Below the pieces are notes generated by a model. That model was given only the letters and a program-made list of their open reading frames with translations, had not been told where the DNA came from and ran no database searches. The position numbers and the translations under genes were made by a program. 64,000 bases of DNA from Flavobacteriaceae bacterium PS02293 (GTDB taxonomy: Bacteria > Bacteroidota > Bacteroidia > Flavobacteriales > Weeksellaceae). The stretch spans positions 248,001 through 312,000 of the forward strand of contig JASCOV010000003.1 in the NCBI GenBank assembly GCA_029960045.1, written 5' to 3'. The number at the start of each line of letters is the position of its first letter. Within the stretch, counting starts at the first letter, position 1. Below are positions 1 through 7,589 of this stretch, piece after piece.

Positions 1-1
1 T

Positions 2-559
2 GAATATAATGAGAACGAAAATTTGATCTTCAATGAAAGACAGTTTTCCGGGAAAAATCTCACAGACATTATCGGTTTTTATATTTATACAATCTTGGGA
101 TATGATGGCGACAGTTTTCAATTAAAAGGCGGACAAGCTTGGTTTGACAAAGCAATGAAAATTGCTCAAAACTCTCAGAATCAAAATTATGATGGCTGGA
201 ATCAGATCGAAAGCCAAAGAAACAGAGGTGCACTAATCTCTGGATTGCAAAACGAAAACACTTCTACTTTAAGAACCGTTTACTACAGCTATCATCGTGC
301 TGGTCTTGATAATTTGGCAAAACCAGATCAAGGTCCTGCGAAGAAAACCATTGCCGAATCTCTGATGCAACTCAAATTTTATGAAAATAATTTTCAGATG
401 AATTATGCTTTCGGAGTTTTCATAGAAAGTAAAAGCACAGAAATTTACAATATTTTCAATTCCGGAAATAATGCTTCTGTCAACATCAGCGAGCTGAAAA
501 CGCTTATGAGCACACTTTCTCCGAAAGACATTGATACTAAATGGAATAACTGGAAATAA
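2..559 (+). CDS. DUF4835 family protein (3' part)
   Basis: The frame is open from base 2, so the gene starts outside the window and only its last 185 codons are seen. The sequence resembles the C-terminal part of the DUF4835 family, a flavobacterial envelope protein found next to recN and annotated in some genomes as a T9SS component (PorD). Visible features are many aromatic and Asn/Gln residues, a segment with TLRTVYYSYHRAGL, and the terminal WNNWK. The recN start codon lies 35 bp downstream on the same strand, so the two are probably co-transcribed. The family call rests on recalled sequence and neighbourhood; the T9SS role is not shown by this sequence. Confidence 0.75.
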   Translation, partial: EYNENENLIFNERQFSGKNLTDIIGFYIYTILGYDGDSFQLKGGQAWFDKAMKIAQNSQNQNYDGWNQIESQRNRGALISGLQNENTSTLRTVYYSYHRAGLDNLAKPDQGPAKKTIAESLMQLKFYENNFQMNYAFGVFIESKSTEIYNIFNSGNNASVNISELKTLMSTLSPKDIDTKWNNWK

Positions 560-594
560 TTTTTAATTAATAATTTACAGTTAATAATTAAAAT

Positions 595-2244
595 ATGCTT
601 TCAAGAATTTTTATTCAGAATTTTGCTTTAATCGATACACTTGAGATTGATCTTAAGAAAGGTCTCCAAGTTATTACTGGAGAAACCGGCGCAGGAAAAT
701 CTATTATTCTAGGTGCTCTCCGATTGATAATGGGCGAAAGAGCCGATGTAAAATCCTTCGCAAAATCTGACTCTAAAAGCATCGTCGAAACCGAATTCCA
801 CATCAGTGCAAACTTCAGAGATTTCTTTGAAGAAAAGGATTTGGATTTTGAGGAACAAACCATCATCAGAAGAGAAATTTCTTCCGGTGGAAAATCCAGA
901 GCTTTCATTAATGATGTTCCTGTAACTTTGGATGTTTTGAAGGAACTATCTTCAAGATTGATTGACATTCACTCTCAATTCGAAACTTCTGATCTTTTTA
1001 CAGAGCAATTTCAATTCGGAATTCTTGATGGATTGGCAAAAAACAAAACCCTATTGTCTGATTATCAAACCCATTATGTTGGTTATCAGAATACGAAAAG
1101 AGAAATTGAACAACTGAAATCTGCACTTGCAGAAAACAATAAAGAATCGGATTACAAAAATTTTCTTCTCGCAGAATTAGAAGAAATGCAATTGGACGAT
1201 CTGGATTTTGAAGAAATTCAGAATCAGTTGAATACGCAGGAAAATGCAGGACAAATCAGTGAGAATCTTGCGGAAATTCTTTCGAAACTGAATCAGGAAG
1301 ATTTCGGAATCTTATCCGGACTTTTTGATGTTAAAAATAAGATTGCCAAACTTTCAGAACTTTCTTCGGAATATCAAGACCTGAGCCAAAGGTTGGAAAC
1401 AACTTATCTTGAGCTGAAAGACATTAATATTGAAATCGAAAATAAGGCAGAAAATCTCGAAATCGATCCTAATCTTTTGCAGGCTTTATTGATGACTGTC
1501 AACCGACTGAATTCACTCTTTTTGAAGCATCAAGTAAGTGACATCAATGGACTTATTGAAATACGAGAAGAATTATCCGCCTGTCAAAATTCTTTGGAAA
1601 CGATTGAAAATCAAATCGAAGAAAAAGAAAAAAAACTTAAACTAATTGAAAAAGAACTTCAAACTCTAAGTCAAAAATTATCCGAAAACAGAAAGAAATT
1701 TTCTAGCGAATTAGAAAATCAAGCCAAAGAAATTTTCTCAAAATTAGGTCTTGAAAAAGCTATTTTAAAAATCGATTTGTTAGATTCTTCGACTTATAAT
1801 CTTCACGGAAAAAATAATATTCAGATCTTATTTCAAGCTAATTCTGGTTTTCCTTTGAAACCAATTCAATCTGCTGTTTCCGGAGGAGAAAGATCAAGAG
1901 TAATGCTTGCTATTAAAAAAATAATGGCAGAGAATAATGATCTTCCGACATTGATTCTAGACGAAATCGACACAGGCGTTTCCGGACGAATTGCCGAAGA
2001 AATGGGAAAACTGATGCAGGAAATGTCGCAAGATCTTCAACTCATCGTAATTACACACTTAGCTCAAGTTGCAGCAAAAGGAAACGAGAATTACAAAGTG
2101 GTGAAATTTGATGAAAATGCAGTTACGAAAACTACAATCGTAAAACTTTCTGACGAGGAAAAACTCAATGAAATTGCACAACTGATTTCTGGTTCAAAAA
2201 TCACAGAAGCGGCTATTTCTCAAGCAAAAGAATTAATTGGATAG
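595..2244 (+). CDS. recN: DNA repair protein RecN
   Basis: RecN is an SMC-like ATPase that acts in the cytoplasm on DNA double-strand breaks. The 549-aa product has the usual family length. Walker A GETGAGKS is at residues 29-36, the ABC signature SGGERSR near 428 and Walker B LILDEID near 453. Between them lies a long Glu/Lys/Leu-rich coiled-coil region (about 150-370). The ATG at 595 begins MLSRIFIQNFALID, the normal RecN start. The last 12 bp overlap the end of the convergent GH3-family gene, leaving no room for a conventional terminator between them. Confidence 0.96.
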   Translation: MLSRIFIQNFALIDTLEIDLKKGLQVITGETGAGKSIILGALRLIMGERADVKSFAKSDSKSIVETEFHISANFRDFFEEKDLDFEEQTIIRREISSGGKSRAFINDVPVTLDVLKELSSRLIDIHSQFETSDLFTEQFQFGILDGLAKNKTLLSDYQTHYVGYQNTKREIEQLKSALAENNKESDYKNFLLAELEEMQLDDLDFEEIQNQLNTQENAGQISENLAEILSKLNQEDFGILSGLFDVKNKIAKLSELSSEYQDLSQRLETTYLELKDINIEIENKAENLEIDPNLLQALLMTVNRLNSLFLKHQVSDINGLIEIREELSACQNSLETIENQIEEKEKKLKLIEKELQTLSQKLSENRKKFSSELENQAKEIFSKLGLEKAILKIDLLDSSTYNLHGKNNIQILFQANSGFPLKPIQSAVSGGERSRVMLAIKKIMAENNDLPTLILDEIDTGVSGRIAEEMGKLMQEMSQDLQLIVITHLAQVAAKGNENYKVVKFDENAVTKTTIVKLSDEEKLNEIAQLISGSKITEAAISQAKELIG

Positions 2245-3765
2245 TCCCAATCCTTGATTCAGTTCTAATAAAGGATCGATATACTGGCGATCATTGCTCA
2301 ATCTTGGAACTTTGTTCTGGCCGCCAAGTTTTCCTCGGCTTGCCATCCATTCATAGAATAAATTCGGTTTTGCGGAATGTACAATTGGGCATCTCAGTGT
2401 AATGTCATTATATCTTTTAGCTTCGTAATCGGAATTTAAAGTTTTGAGCGTTCTGTCGAAAACCTCTGTGAATTCCTTGAGACATTTTGGATGTTTTGTG
2501 AATTCGAAGATCCATTCGTGGCAGCCTTTGCTCGTATTGGTCATAAAAACCGGAGCGCCTGTGTAATCAGAAATGCTGGCATCCATATGTTCGCAGGCAA
2601 TCTTAAGTGCTGTTTCCACATTATCAATCATCAATTCTTCTCCAAAGGCATTGATATAATGTTTCGTTCTTCCTGAGATTTTAATTCTATAAGGACTGAC
2701 AGATGTAAACTTCACGGTATCGCCGATCAAGTAACGCCAAAGTCCGCCATTGGTAGTGATTACGACTGCATAATTTTTATTAATCTCAACTTCCTGAATT
2801 GGTATAGCTTCTCTGATTCCTGCATAATAAAGATCCATCGGAATGAACTCGTAGAAGATGCCGTAATCCAACATTAGAAGCATCTCGTCACTTCCATATT
2901 GATCCTGAATGGCGAAAAATCCTTCGGAAGCGTTGTAGATTTCGTAGTATCTGATTTTCTTACCAATGATTTCTTCGTATTGATTTTTATAAGGTTTGAA
3001 GCTGATTCCGCCATGAAAGAACACTTCCAGATTTGGCCAAAGTTCTGAGATAGAATCTCCGCCTGTTTCCTGTAAAGTTCTTTGAAGCAAAACCATCATC
3101 CAACTCGGAACGCCAGTGAGACTTCCTACATCTTCATTCTTTACTTCGCCGATGATTGCTTTCATCTTGCTTTCCCATTCGGACATCAAGGATGTTTTCT
3201 TGCTTGGTGTATTGATGATCTCTACCCAGAAAGGAAGGTTTTCAATTAATATTGCTGAAAGATCTCCAAATTTGGTATTGAAATCCTGATACATCTCTGC
3301 ACTTCCACCTAAACGTAAATTTTTATGCTGAAAGAGTTCGCTTTCCGGATGGTTATTAACGTAAATAGAAATAAGGTCTTTGCCAGCTTTGTAATGACAG
3401 TCTTCCAAACTTTCTGCGGTTATGGGAATGTATTTGCTTTTGGCATTCGTTGTACCGGAAGATTTAGCAAATTGTTTGATAATTCCGGGCCAGAAGACAT
3501 CTTTCTGTCCTTGACGTGCTTTTTCTATGTAAGGTTCGAAGTCTTCGTAGCAGACAATCGGTACTTTTTTTCTGAAATCTTTGTAATTGGAAATGGTACT
3601 GAAACCGTACTTCATTCCATATTCTGTTTCCTCTGCATTGAAGAGCTGGGAGAACAACAAACCCTCCTGTGTTTCTACAGGATTTTGTTTGAAATGCTCA
3701 ATCTGATCTATCCGCTGACGGATAAACCAATTGACGACAGAATTGAAAAGTGCTTTGGTTGCCAT
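2233..3765 (-). CDS. GH3 auxin-responsive promoter family protein
   Basis: A 510-aa protein of the GH3 family, whose plant members are acyl-adenylating enzymes that conjugate amino acids to small carboxylic acids. Bacterial members are common in Bacteroidetes and their substrate is not established. Recognisable features are the N-terminal phosphate-loop-like KSSGTTNAKSKYIPIT segment (around residue 100), the YNASEGFFAIQD segment in the middle, and the ISGRTKHYINAFGEELM motif of the hinge. The ATG at 3765 lies just downstream of a TATATTTG -7 box. The gene is monocistronic and converges on recN with a 12-bp overlap. Confidence 0.9.
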   Translation of the reverse strand: MATKALFNSVVNWFIRQRIDQIEHFKQNPVETQEGLLFSQLFNAEETEYGMKYGFSTISNYKDFRKKVPIVCYEDFEPYIEKARQGQKDVFWPGIIKQFAKSSGTTNAKSKYIPITAESLEDCHYKAGKDLISIYVNNHPESELFQHKNLRLGGSAEMYQDFNTKFGDLSAILIENLPFWVEIINTPSKKTSLMSEWESKMKAIIGEVKNEDVGSLTGVPSWMMVLLQRTLQETGGDSISELWPNLEVFFHGGISFKPYKNQYEEIIGKKIRYYEIYNASEGFFAIQDQYGSDEMLLMLDYGIFYEFIPMDLYYAGIREAIPIQEVEINKNYAVVITTNGGLWRYLIGDTVKFTSVSPYRIKISGRTKHYINAFGEELMIDNVETALKIACEHMDASISDYTGAPVFMTNTSKGCHEWIFEFTKHPKCLKEFTEVFDRTLKTLNSDYEAKRYNDITLRCPIVHSAKPNLFYEWMASRGKLGGQNKVPRLSNDRQYIDPLLELNQGLGLSN

Positions 3766-3771
3766 TCTTCA

Positions 3772-3779
3772 CAAATATA
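3772..3779 (-). promoter_or_regulatory. -7 promoter box TATATTTG of the GH3 gene
   Basis: TATATTTG on the minus strand fits the Bacteroidetes TAnnTTTG consensus and lies 6 bp before the ATG at 3765. If it is used, the transcript has a leader of only a few bases. No clear -33 TTTG is seen at the usual spacing. Confidence 0.5.
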
Positions 3780-3842
3780 ACAATTTTTGGGAATGGAAAA
3801 TGATTTGATTTTTGTTTTTAAAAACCTGTCGTTTTTCAAATG

Positions 3843-4769
3843 TTATTCGAGAGAAGAATCGTCGTATTGGCGGATGGATTCTTTCAAAGTTTCTTTGATT
3901 TTTTCTGCCAGACTTTTGGGTTCTATCACTTTTGCCTGTTTTCCGAATGATAAAATCTCCTGGATAAAATCGTAGGTTGGGAAAAGGTCATAAATGAAAT
4001 CAACAGACTTATCTGTCTCTTTGTGAATTTGCTGAGAATGATGCAACGGAGAACTTTTGATATATTCTGCCTGTTCTTTTGTAGATCTGATGATGACTTT
4101 TACCGGTTCTTCCTCAAGATTCATAATTCCGAAAGCGTTTTTGAAATGTTCTTTGAGATTGAACCTTTGTTCCAGTTTGAACCCTGCTTTGTTCACTGTA
4201 AGATCACTGATTCTGTCCAGTCCGAAGGCTTTCAGTTTTTCGTCTTTTGTGTCCAATGCAATTAGGTACCAGCGGTCTTTGGATTCTTTGAGCGCATAAG
4301 GATGGACTTTTCTGGAGCTGGTGCTTTGGTCTTTGTATTTGAAATGCCGGAACTCTATGATGCGTTTGTTCCGGATGGCGAAAAGAAGATCGTAGAAGTT
4401 TTGAATTCCACGTGGATTGCGGCTTTCCAGATAGACAAATTCTGCGAAATCGGGTTGGGAGTTGACAGCGTTCATGATTTGGAAAGACTCGAGGAGGCGC
4501 TGGTTGTACTCGTCTACTTCCATCACGGGGCGGCTTTCTATGTAGTAGCGGTTGTCTCCTTTTTTCTTGTTGTGAATATCAAAATTAAAAAGATTGGCGA
4601 TGTCCTTGATATCCCTCTGCAATGTGCGGATAGAGTAACTGCTGAGCTTTGCATCCTGAAACTCGAATGAATTGAGAAGATAATCTTCCAGCTCGGCATA
4701 GGTTGCAGGGGAACGCTCCAATCTCTTGATGATGAGGGCATATCTGGTAAGGTAAAAGTCTTTCTTCAT
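3843..4769 (-). CDS. WYL-domain transcriptional regulator
   Basis: A 308-aa cytoplasmic DNA-binding regulator. The N-terminal 80 residues form a winged-helix region (SYSIRTLQRDIKDIANLFNF at about 45-64). The WYL effector domain follows, with its name motif in DRWYLIA at residues 165-171, and a C-terminal extension ends at 308. WYL domains are thought to sense nucleic acid or nucleotide ligands. The ATG at 4769 is preferred over longer frames because a TATATTTG promoter box lies upstream at 4822-4829. That promoter carries a perfect CGACA/TGTCG inverted repeat, which recurs in related form before the patatin and M15 genes, so autoregulation is a reasonable inference. Confidence 0.88.
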   Translation of the reverse strand: MKKDFYLTRYALIIKRLERSPATYAELEDYLLNSFEFQDAKLSSYSIRTLQRDIKDIANLFNFDIHNKKKGDNRYYIESRPVMEVDEYNQRLLESFQIMNAVNSQPDFAEFVYLESRNPRGIQNFYDLLFAIRNKRIIEFRHFKYKDQSTSSRKVHPYALKESKDRWYLIALDTKDEKLKAFGLDRISDLTVNKAGFKLEQRFNLKEHFKNAFGIMNLEEEPVKVIIRSTKEQAEYIKSSPLHHSQQIHKETDKSVDFIYDLFPTYDFIQEILSFGKQAKVIEPKSLAEKIKETLKESIRQYDDSSLE

Positions 4770-4821
4770 TTGGTCTTTTTGTTTTTATTAATGGTCTTTG
4801 GTTTTTTACTATTTCTTTGAG

Positions 4822-4856
4822 CAAATATAAATTCTTAATGCGACAAACGGTGTCGT
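4822..4856 (-). promoter_or_regulatory. Promoter with 16-bp palindromic operator (WYL gene)
   Basis: Read on the minus strand: ACGACACCGTTTGTCG (4841-4856), then 11 bp, then the -7 box TATATTTG (4822-4829). The operator contains CGACA and TGTCG around a 5-bp centre. The same 16-bp motif with exactly 11 bp to the -7 box occurs at 19754, 19846, 20963 and 21531. The motif would cover about -38 to -23, that is, the -33 region. Confidence 0.65.
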
Positions 4857-4883
4857 GTTTTCATATTGTGGATAAGTTTTGGA

Positions 4884-5231
4884 CTACTTTTTCTCCAACA
4901 ACTGAGAGGTCAACTCTTTAAGTTGTTTGTATGGGATGTTGGCTAAGGAATCTTTTATATTGGTCTGGGAAACTGCTTCTTTTCTTAGATTATTGAGTGG
5001 ATGTGTCTCGGGAAGAATGGTTTGAGCATCAGGTGTGTAAGCCAGCAAATCGTTGGGTTCACAGATAAGGACTTTGCAAAGCAGCTCGATGTGATCTAAA
5101 CGGAAGACGCGGGTTTTGCTTTGAAGAATATTGTGGGCGGTTGCGCGGGAAATGCCTGCTTTTACGAGATAGGTGTAGGGTCTTTCTATTCCTCGGGCTT
5201 CGAAGATGGGTTTGAGATTGAGATTTAGCAT
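4884..5231 (-). CDS. XRE/Cro-type helix-turn-helix regulator
   Basis: A 115-aa protein with a Cro/C1-type helix-turn-helix in its first 65 residues (GISRATAHNILQSKTRVFRLDHIELLCKVL contains the recognition helix and following helix). The rest is a charged tail ending in Leu/Lys-rich helices. The ATG at 5231 gives the complete HTH. No partner gene follows; the WYL regulator gene starts 115 bp downstream on the same strand. Upstream, starting 83 bp from the ATG, lies a phased array of 21-bp repeats, the obvious candidate binding array for this protein or its neighbour. Its target is not known. Confidence 0.85.
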   Translation of the reverse strand: MLNLNLKPIFEARGIERPYTYLVKAGISRATAHNILQSKTRVFRLDHIELLCKVLICEPNDLLAYTPDAQTILPETHPLNNLRKEAVSQTNIKDSLANIPYKQLKELTSQLLEKK

Positions 5232-5313
5232 TGTGTGTTTTTGGTTAAAGATAATAAGATTGTTTTATATGTTGCTCGTTGTTTTGGTTTTTGGAATTAA
5301 ATTGTGGGAAATG

Positions 5314-5523
5314 AAAACAAAAGTGATGAAAGTTAAAACTAATTTGATGTAATGTAAAACAATGTTGATTAAATATCAAACTATGTCGATATTATGTAAA
5401 ACAAAGTTGATATAAGTAATAATTGAGTTAAGGGAATGGGAAATTTTTAGGAGGGAATGGAAAACAACATCGTAATAAATGAAAACTAAGTCGCTAAAAT
5501 GTAAAATAGACATACGCTAAATT
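5314..5523. repeat. Ten 21-bp tandem repeats in exact phase
   Basis: Units start at 5314, 5335, 5356, 5377, 5398, 5419, 5440, 5461, 5482 and 5503. Eight carry AAAAC (or CAAAC or AAAAT) at the start, then an approximate WAWGTYGATA core and an AT-rich end; units 6 and 7 (5419-5460) are decayed but keep the 21-bp phase, because unit 8 resumes exactly at 5461. A possible eleventh, poor unit precedes at 5293. Twenty-one bp is two turns of B-DNA, so all units face one side of the helix. There are no spacers and no gene inside. Confidence 0.85.
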
Positions 5524-5525
5524 AA

Positions 5526-5600
5526 AAAGCAGTAACATCTTGTGCTACTGCTTTGGCTTTTAATTATATAATAGCACGGATTGCAAATCCGCGATGTCAG
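5526..5600. repeat. REP-type palindrome pair 1
   Basis: Two hairpins: AAAGCAGTA/TACTGCTTT (5526-5554) and CGGATT-gca-AATCCG (5577-5591), followed by a degenerate ATCGGG-type end. It ends about 6 bp from the stop codon of the Imm35-like gene at 5606, so on the minus strand the hairpins could also stop transcription. Confidence 0.8.
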
Positions 5601-5605
5601 GTAAA

Positions 5606-5959
5606 TCAGATATTTACAGGGTCGAAAAAACCATCTTCATCTTCTTCTAATTGCAATAATTTATTTTTATCTTTTTGATATAATTCAATATTTTCTTCAG
5701 TAGAAATAGCAGTCATCATTTTATATACATTTAATGTGTTTTTCTCAATAATTATTGGACCATTGCCTGCTAAAAAATTAGAAAAATCTTCTTTAATATT
5801 TTTTACCTGCCAATAAAATACCCAACCAAAAGGGTGGTCTTCTGTAAGATGTTCGTATATAACTACGTCTGGCTTCCCTCTATCATTCCAAACTATTAAA
5901 TTGTTTTGATAATCTACAAAACGTTGCATTTTTACTCTTGCTTGTTCTTTTGTATACAT
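5606..5959 (-). CDS. Imm35/YrhB-like immunity protein, copy 1
   Basis: A 117-aa cytoplasmic protein resembling the YrhB/Imm35 immunity family of polymorphic toxin systems. Typical features are HPFGWVFYWQVK in the first half and the GNGPIIIEKNTLNVY strand pair, then an acidic tail ending FFDPVNI. It starts 12 bp after the stop codon of the papain-like toxin module at 5972, the usual toxin-then-immunity order, so it should neutralise that toxin. A close paralogue lies at 7195-7548 behind a toxin that has been reduced to its last eight codons. The fold assignment is from motif memory, and the neutralised target is inferred from position. Confidence 0.75.
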   Translation of the reverse strand: MYTKEQARVKMQRFVDYQNNLIVWNDRGKPDVVIYEHLTEDHPFGWVFYWQVKNIKEDFSNFLAGNGPIIIEKNTLNVYKMMTAISTEENIELYQKDKNKLLQLEEDEDGFFDPVNI

Positions 5960-5971
5960 AATTTGTTTATT

Positions 5972-6589
5972 TTAATTTGTTGGTAAGAATTGATAATAAT
6001 CATAAACTAATTTTGCTCGTTTACCTGTTTGACCATCGAGGAATTTAACTACTCCATTCTCATTAATCACATTAAAATAGTGTCCCATATTTTTCCCTTT
6101 TTTTACTCCAAAAATAATTCCTCTTTTGTCAGGTTTCAAATCTCTTATTAAATCATCTAAATTTTCTGTCCATTTTGAAAATTTAGCATTAAACTCTTTT
6201 TCCAAAACCAAAAATTCTGTTCCATCTTCAAAGGAAGCATAATTTTCCCATTTTCCATTCCTAAATCTTTTTTGAATAGTGTATGGTAATGCAGATGTAG
6301 GTCTTACCGCCAGGGTAGCATCTGTTGCTATTGAAGTATTTGCGCAATTATATTTCCCTTCTTTTAAATTTATTTTCCACAGAGAATAAAGCTTTTTGTT
6401 TGCTCCACCAACCAGCACTTCATCCAACTGCCTTTCCGTCTTCCAAAAATACTTTTTCAAAAAACCTGCTACTTCAGAATCTTTCCCTGCAAATATAGAT
6501 GTGCCTTTGTAAAGTATTTCGTACTCATTTTCTGATAACTTTCTTACAGATAAACCCTTTTTTGCAAGGTCAGTTGCTATGAACTGCAA
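5972..6589 (-). CDS. Orphan toxin module with papain-like (Tox-PL type) domain
   Basis: A toxin tip without a proper start: the frame is open upstream to about 6621, right after the terminator of the previous immunity gene, and no ATG is available (residue 1 here is a TTG). Residues 1-55 are the shared segment LAKKGLSVRKLSENEYEILY...KKYFWKTERQL, nearly identical to residues 592-654 of the 841-aa toxin at 12796. The rest resembles papain-fold toxins of the Tox-PL kind: Cys82 in NCAN, His170 in MGHYFNV and Asp185 in FLDGQTG would form the catalytic triad of a deamidase or peptidase. It is probably silent until recombined into the full-length gene. Immunity gene 5606 follows. Confidence 0.7.
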   Translation of the reverse strand: MQFIATDLAKKGLSVRKLSENEYEILYKGTSIFAGKDSEVAGFLKKYFWKTERQLDEVLVGGANKKLYSLWKINLKEGKYNCANTSIATDATLAVRPTSALPYTIQKRFRNGKWENYASFEDGTEFLVLEKEFNAKFSKWTENLDDLIRDLKPDKRGIIFGVKKGKNMGHYFNVINENGVVKFLDGQTGKRAKLVYDYYQFLPTN

Positions 6590-6621
6590 ATTCTCTTGCT
6601 GGGAAGATATTAGTTTTAATA
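6425..6621 (-). repeat. Shared pre-toxin segment, copy 3
   Basis: About 197 bp nearly identical to 13360-13560 in the 841-aa toxin gene and to 12325-12456 in the second orphan module. It encodes LKLISSQQENLQF to KKYFWKTERQL. The homology starts just after a terminator hairpin, as expected of a cassette boundary. Confidence 0.85.
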
Positions 6622-6645
6622 AAAAAGCTACTCTAAAAGTAGCTT
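6619..6645 (-). terminator. Terminator after the 6658 immunity gene
   Basis: AAGCTACT/AGTAGCTT stem (6625-6645) followed by a T run on the minus strand, 13 bp after the stop codon of the immunity gene. Confidence 0.75.
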
Positions 6646-6657
6646 AAATTTAATTTA

Positions 6658-6999
6658 TTATAAAGAATATATTCCTTCTAAATATAATTGATATCTGGCA
6701 GGTTGAAATTCTCCATAAGAAAATACAAACAGATTATTATCATTAATTAAATAATATATTGGCAAACTATCATCAGATGATTTATAACTTTCAAATAATT
6801 CATTATGTTTAATAATATTTAAATCTTTAATTATAGTTGTAAAATCATTTTCATTAATTATCTCTCGAAGTTTTTTAAATTTATTAATAATAATGTTTTT
6901 AATATTAATTTTTTTTTCTTTTAATAAAAATTCTTTATTAAATATATCGTCCTCAAAACCATCAAATAACTGTTTTTTATTAGCGTCTAACTTAATCAT
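6658..6999 (-). CDS. Putative immunity protein for the TNT-like toxin
   Basis: A 113-aa Asn/Lys/Ile-rich protein starting MIKLDANKKQLFDGFEDDIF, with no recognised domain. Its position identifies it: it starts immediately after a 26-codon remnant of a TNT-like toxin end (7003-7080). The same 96 bp of toxin end plus the first five immunity codons (MIKLD) recurs at 10961-11056, where the immunity gene is then destroyed. This is therefore the only intact copy of the TNT partner gene and may protect against the toxin at 10979. It has its own terminator. Base composition is markedly more AT-rich than the flanks. Confidence 0.6.
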   Translation of the reverse strand: MIKLDANKKQLFDGFEDDIFNKEFLLKEKKINIKNIIINKFKKLREIINENDFTTIIKDLNIIKHNELFESYKSSDDSLPIYYLINDNNLFVFSYGEFQPARYQLYLEGIYSL

Positions 7000-7002
7000 A
7001 AT

Positions 7003-7080
7003 TTAATTTTTTATTTTTAAATATCCTTCTTGTATCAATTCATCTATATTTTCTGGTAATTCATATTGTATACCAAGTCC
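7003..7080 (-). pseudogene. Stump of TNT-like toxin (last 25 codons)
   Basis: Encodes GLGIQYELPENIDELIQEG and then YLKIKN before the stop, identical to the end of the toxin at 10979. It is cut at 7080, exactly where a CCCCGAT REP-type end begins. With the MIKLD start of the next gene, 6985-7080 matches 10961-11056 base for base. Confidence 0.85.
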
Positions 7081-7190
7081 CCCCGATGCCAATATCAATT
7101 CTCGAAAATACTAAAAAAGCAATAACACATTGTGTTACTGCTTTGTTTTTAATCGTATAAAGGCGCGGATTGCAAATCTGCGCTATCGAA
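7081..7190. repeat. REP-type palindrome pair 2
   Basis: Starts with CCCCGATG, contains hairpin AAAGCAATAACAC/GTGTTACTGCTTT (7116-7144) and GCGCGGATTTGC-type palindrome (7163-7183), and ends GCTATCG. It separates the TNT stump from the second Imm35-like gene and ends about 6 bp from that gene's stop codon. Confidence 0.8.
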
Positions 7191-7194
7191 TAAA

Positions 7195-7548
7195 TCAGAT
7201 ATTTACAGGGTCAAAAAAACCATCTTCATCTTCTTTTAACTGCAATAATTTATTTTTATCTTTTTTATATAATTCAATATTTTCTTCTACAGAAATAGCT
7301 GTCATCATACAATATACATTAAGTGTATCTTTTTCAATAATAATAGGACCGTTGCCTATAAGAACATTGGATAAGTCTTCCTTAACATCTTTTACCTGCC
7401 AATAAAATACCCATCCAAAAGGATGTTCTTCTGTAAGATGCTCATAAATAATTATATCAGGATCTCCTTTTTCATTCCACACAATTAGATTATTTTCATA
7501 ATCTACAAATCGTTGCATCTTTGCTTTTGCTTGTTCTTTTGTATACAT
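7195..7548 (-). CDS. Imm35/YrhB-like immunity protein, copy 2
   Basis: A 117-aa paralogue of the protein at 5606, with the same start (MYTKEQA), the HPFGWVFYWQVK strand, GNGPIIIEKDTLNVY and the acidic end FFDPVNI. Differences are scattered, so this is an older duplication and not a recent copy. The toxin in front of it survives only as eight codons (7560-7586), so it has become an orphan immunity gene. Such genes can protect against related strains that still make the toxin. A REP pair sits directly at its 3' end, at the position homologous to REP pair 1 behind copy 1. Confidence 0.72.
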   Translation of the reverse strand: MYTKEQAKAKMQRFVDYENNLIVWNEKGDPDIIIYEHLTEEHPFGWVFYWQVKDVKEDLSNVLIGNGPIIIEKDTLNVYCMMTAISVEENIELYKKDKNKLLQLKEDEDGFFDPVNI

Positions 7549-7559
7549 AATAATTTCTT

Positions 7560-7586
7560 TTAATTTGTTGGTAAAAATTTATATTG
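7560..7586 (-). pseudogene. Stump of papain-like toxin (last 8 codons)
   Basis: Encodes QYKFLPTN and a stop, matching the YYQFLPTN end of the toxin at 5972. Upstream it is cut a few bases before the CCCGAT end of the transposase element at 7590. Confidence 0.7.
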
Positions 7587-7589
7587 ACC

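Noticed and set aside
3325..3780. 151-codon plus-strand frame over the GH3 gene
   Set aside because: It lies antisense to a well-conserved gene and has no family features; a shadow frame.
5314..5523. CRISPR array
   Set aside because: The repeats are 21 bp head to tail without spacers, diverge from one another, and no cas gene is near.
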